A stretch of 64,000 nucleotides of DNA from Ferrigenium kumadai (lineage in GTDB: Bacteria; Pseudomonadota; Gammaproteobacteria; Burkholderiales; Gallionellaceae). The notes under the pieces were generated by a model. The model did no database searches, was not told the origin of the DNA, and was given only the letters and a program-made list of their open reading frames with translations. Positions within the stretch are counted from its first letter, which is position 1, and each line of letters begins with the position of its first letter. Location of the stretch: positions 868,001 to 932,000 of the forward strand of contig NZ_AP019536.1 of assembly GCF_018324385.1 (NCBI RefSeq), read 5' to 3'. Below are positions 61,590 to 64,000 of this stretch, one piece after another. Position numbers and translations under genes: made by a program.

Positions 61590-62450
61590 ATGGCAGCAAG
61601 GAAGAATCTCAGCGAAAAAGTCAAGGCACTGTTCGAGCTCAAGATCAGCGGCATCGCCGCCGAGCTCGAAGCGCCCGGTTTGAAATTCTTCTGCGGCGAC
61701 CAGCGCCTGATGGATCCCGAAGAAGTGGCCGATCTCAGCCACGAGTTCGAAAGCCTGATCGTATCCCTGCTGGGCTCGAAAGATCCGAGCGACATGCAGT
61801 CTCCCGAATTCCATGCTTTGGAATCCTTCTTCGGCGGCCTGTCGCAACGCGTGCTGATGCGCGGCGGCCATGTGGAAGATGTGGTGCGCTATACCCAGTC
61901 GCTGCAGCTTGCCCTGATCGACGTGCTGCAGAAGGTGAGCGGCATTCCCTTCAGCGAATCGCGCTCGGTGCTGCTGTACTTCACCGGCATCTTCAACGAA
62001 CTCATCATGGCCGTATTCCGCGCCTACCTCGAGGAAAGGGAAAACACCCTCCAGGCGCAGCAGGCAGAACTCAGGGAAACCGCCACGCCCATCACCGAGA
62101 TATGGGATGGCGTGCTGACCCTGCCGATCATAGGCACGCTCGATTCGAACCGCACCATGCTGGTGATGGAAGCCTTGCTCAACCGCATCGCAAAAGACCA
62201 CGCCAGGGCGGTGGTGATGGACCTGACCGGGGTGAAACGCATCGATTCGCAGGTCTCCCACCACCTGATCCAGATGGTTCGCGCTGTGCAGTTGATGGGC
62301 TCGGACGCGATCGTCACCGGCATCCATCCCGAGATCGCCCGCGCGCTGGTCAGCCTGAACATCGACTTCAACAACATCACCACGCGCGCCAGCATGTCCG
62401 ACGGGCTGAAAGAAGCGTTCTGCCGCATGGGAATCACGGTTTCACACTAA
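61590..62450 (+). CDS. RsbR-like stressosome protein (sensor domain plus STAS)
   Basis: A 286-residue protein. The N-terminal half (about 1-150) is helical with a low-similarity sensor fold as in other RsbR N-domains. The C-terminal STAS domain begins ATPITEIWDGVLTLPIIGTL, which is nearly diagnostic for RsbR. The position of RsbR Thr205 is Ser220 (RIDSQVSHHLIQMVRAVQL), so it can still be phosphorylated. In Bacillus, RsbR and RsbS build a large icosahedral complex that sequesters RsbT. There is a Shine-Dalgarno-like AGGGGG before the ATG. The next gene starts directly after the stop. Confidence 0.88.
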   Translation: MAARKNLSEKVKALFELKISGIAAELEAPGLKFFCGDQRLMDPEEVADLSHEFESLIVSLLGSKDPSDMQSPEFHALESFFGGLSQRVLMRGGHVEDVVRYTQSLQLALIDVLQKVSGIPFSESRSVLLYFTGIFNELIMAVFRAYLEERENTLQAQQAELRETATPITEIWDGVLTLPIIGTLDSNRTMLVMEALLNRIAKDHARAVVMDLTGVKRIDSQVSHHLIQMVRAVQLMGSDAIVTGIHPEIARALVSLNIDFNNITTRASMSDGLKEAFCRMGITVSH

Positions 62451-62795
62451 ATGTCGATTCCTGGGTTGCATCTCACGCAGATCGGGCGTGGCGATTTCCT
62501 GCTCGATCCTTCGAAAAGCCTGAATATCCGCGACAGCGACAGGCTGATCGAGGATATCGCCGCACATCTGCTGCAGGCGCGCGCCACGCGCCTGTATTAC
62601 GACCTGTCCGACCTCTCGCTGATCGACCCTTTGTACTACGCATGGCTGGATGCGCTGGCCCGCGCGGTACAAGCCGTCAACGTCACGATGATATGCATCA
62701 ACATGCAGCCCACCGCTGCCTTCGCCCTGTCGAAATTCCTGAAAAAGATGCCGTCATTCCAGACCGCCCTCGGCATCGAGAGCTGGCGGGAGTAA
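62451..62795 (+). CDS. RsbS-like STAS protein with proline at the phosphorylation position
   Basis: A 114-residue single STAS domain that starts the base after the RsbR-like stop. [20 protein letters not shown] aligns with the RsbS segment around its phospho-serine (IDS), but the residue after Asp59 is Pro60 (codon CCT). The C-terminal part ([16 protein letters not shown]) keeps the RsbS pattern GIQPAVAITL. If it takes the RsbS place, it cannot be switched by phosphorylation at that site and might act as a fixed scaffold or always-on binder. Homology to RsbS is moderate, so it may be a diverged STAS adaptor. Confidence 0.75.
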   Translation: MSIPGLHLTQIGRGDFLLDPSKSLNIRDSDRLIEDIAAHLLQARATRLYYDLSDLSLIDPLYYAWLDALARAVQAVNVTMICINMQPTAAFALSKFLKKMPSFQTALGIESWRE

Positions 62796-62853
62796 GCTAC
62801 CCCGTTTTGCGGTAAGATTCGGGCACTCCGTTACCAAATCCAAGGATAGTTTC

Positions 62854-63777
62854 ATGCAAGTGTTGCTTGCCAATCCGCGCGGCTTCTGCGCCGGCGTGGA
62901 TCGTGCCATCACCATCGTCGAGCGCGCGCTGGCGTTGCACGGCGCCCCGGTCTATGTGCGCCATGAAGTGGTGCACAACCGCTTCGTGGTGGACAACTTG
63001 CGCAAGAAAGGCGCGGTGTTCATCGAAGACCTGGCCGACGTACCCCCGGGGAGCGTGCTGGTTTTCAGCGCGCACGGCGTGCCGCAATCCGTGCGGCACG
63101 AGGCAGAGGCGCGCGGCCTGACGGTCTTCGACGCGACCTGCCCGCTGGTGACCAAGGTTCACCTCGAGGTGAAGCGGCTGAGGGAACAGGGCAAGGAGAT
63201 CATCATGATCGGCCATGCCGGGCACCCGGAAGTGGAAGGCACCATGGGACAGGCCGAAGGCGGCATGTACCTGGTCGAGTCGCCGGAACAGGTGCAGACG
63301 CTGCGGGTGAGCGACGAGAACAACCTTGCCTACGTCACGCAGACCACGCTGTCGGTGGACGATGCCAGCGGCATCGTTGCCGCGCTCAGGGCGCGCTTCC
63401 CGAATATCACAGGGCCGAAGAAAGACGACATCTGCTATGCAACGCAGAACCGCCAGGATGCGGTGAAGCTGCTGGTCGGGCAATGCGATGTAGTGATCGT
63501 CGTCGGCTCGCCGAACAGCTCCAACTCCAACCGCCTGCGCGAAGTCGCCGCCAAGGTCGGCGTGCCCGCCTACCTGGTGGACGATGCCCGCGGCCTGCGG
63601 CCCGAGTGGTTCGCGGGCAAAGCGCGCGTCGGCGTCACTGCGGGAGCATCTGCGCCGGAGCTGCTGGTGCAGGACGTGGTTGCGCGTCTGCATGAGATGG
63701 GCGCGACCGAAGTCACCGAATTGCAGGGCATCGAAGAGAACGTGGTGTTCCCCATTCCCAAGGCGCTGCAAATCTGA
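62854..63777 (+). CDS. ispH: 4-Hydroxy-3-methylbut-2-enyl diphosphate reductase
   Basis: A 307-residue [4Fe-4S] enzyme for the last step of the MEP isoprenoid route, making IPP and DMAPP. The three cluster cysteines are in [23 protein letters not shown] and [11 protein letters not shown]. The active-site Glu lies in GTMGQAEGG, and [12 protein letters not shown] binds the diphosphate. Shine-Dalgarno AAGGA is at a good distance. It completes the ribF-ileS-lspA-(module)-ispH set; in many relatives ispH follows lspA directly, so the four-gene module looks inserted here. Confidence 0.98.
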   Translation: MQVLLANPRGFCAGVDRAITIVERALALHGAPVYVRHEVVHNRFVVDNLRKKGAVFIEDLADVPPGSVLVFSAHGVPQSVRHEAEARGLTVFDATCPLVTKVHLEVKRLREQGKEIIMIGHAGHPEVEGTMGQAEGGMYLVESPEQVQTLRVSDENNLAYVTQTTLSVDDASGIVAALRARFPNITGPKKDDICYATQNRQDAVKLLVGQCDVVIVVGSPNSSNSNRLREVAAKVGVPAYLVDDARGLRPEWFAGKARVGVTAGASAPELLVQDVVARLHEMGATEVTELQGIEENVVFPIPKALQI

Positions 63778-64000
63778 TGTCCGACAGGTCTGATTTTCTC
63801 ATCGCCGGTGCCGGCGCGATCGGCCTGACCAGCGCGCTGTCCCTGCTGGAGGCCGGGTATCGCGTGACCGTGGCGGAGCGCGGTGAGGTAGGGCAGGAGG
63901 CCTCCTGGGCGGGGGGCGGCATCATGTCGCCGCTGTGTCCATGGGATTACCAGGAAGCCGTCAACCGCCTCGCACTGCGCGGCATGGGGATGCTGGGTGA
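63777..64000 (+). CDS. thiO: FAD-dependent glycine oxidase ThiO-like, N-terminal part (3' truncated by window edge)
   Basis: The first 74 residues of a flavoprotein whose ATG overlaps the ispH stop (TGATG). IAGAGAIGLTSALSLLEAG is the FAD/NAD dinucleotide fold, with the GxGxxG glycines. EASWAGGGIMSPLCPWDY is characteristic of ThiO/D-amino acid dehydrogenase-like proteins that supply the iminoacetate for thiazole synthesis. The ispH-thiO neighbourhood is common in betaproteobacteria. The remainder lies outside the window. Confidence 0.85.
   Translation, partial: MSDRSDFLIAGAGAIGLTSALSLLEAGYRVTVAERGEVGQEASWAGGGIMSPLCPWDYQEAVNRLALRGMGMLG

Overview
This 64 kb window is a GC-rich, tightly packed stretch of proteobacterial chromosome. 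I see no rRNA, tRNA, CRISPR array, insertion sequence or prophage. Gene order points to a betaproteobacterium: leuC-leuD-leuB-asd-fimV-truA-trpF-trpB-trpA-accD-folC-dedD-cvpA-purF-metZ, cinA/pncC-recA-recX-alaS, waaF-zinc finger-ilvE, yhdP-nitrilase-tldD and ribF-ileS-lspA-ispH-thiO. The style resembles Nitrosomonadales/Gallionellaceae. That rank is an inference, not a database result.

Layout. 1-2.0 kb: end of a permuted ATP-grasp protein, crcB plus a DUF190 gene, and an exported dienelactone hydrolase. 2.1-9.8 kb: a cyanophycin locus with two tandem synthetases on the minus strand and a divergent ABC exporter plus DUF1854 protein. 10-13.7 kb: grpE-dnaK-dnaJ behind a clear sigma-32 promoter. 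13.8-23.6 kb: an MFS transporter, the leucine genes with a 40-residue entericidin-like lipoprotein between leuC and leuD, asd, fimV, a CbiQ-like membrane protein and truA. 23.6-25.5 kb: an EAL protein with a degenerate GGDEF domain. 25.8-33.7 kb: trpFBA, accD, folC, dedD, cvpA, purF. 33.7-39.9 kb: metZ behind a SAM-II riboswitch, then pncC, recA, recX, alaS. 39.9-48.2 kb: a receiver-only protein lacking the phospho-acceptor Asp, phosphomannomutase, waaF, a zinc finger protein, ilvE, a membrane adenylate cyclase and glnE. 48.2-55.1 kb: yhdP, a nitrilase-family hydrolase, tldD, a 55-residue membrane protein and a hemerythrin-like protein. 55.1-59.4 kb: ribF, ileS, lspA. 59.5-62.8 kb: a four-gene stressosome-like module. 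62.9-64 kb: ispH and the start of thiO.

Most interesting regions. (1) The metZ leader has a promoter that starts transcription at the SAM-II aptamer, then mutually exclusive antiterminator and terminator helices, all readable in the sequence. (2) The module at 59.5-62.8 kb joins a diguanylate cyclase, an RsbT-like kinase fused to an RsbX-like phosphatase, an RsbR-like protein and a small STAS protein whose expected phospho-serine position is proline. (3) The first cyanophycin synthetase has lost the Walker A lysine and the C-terminal part of its Mur-ligase half. Smaller items include genes shorter than 60 codons, a 29-bp-arm inverted repeat, and corrected start sites for several genes.
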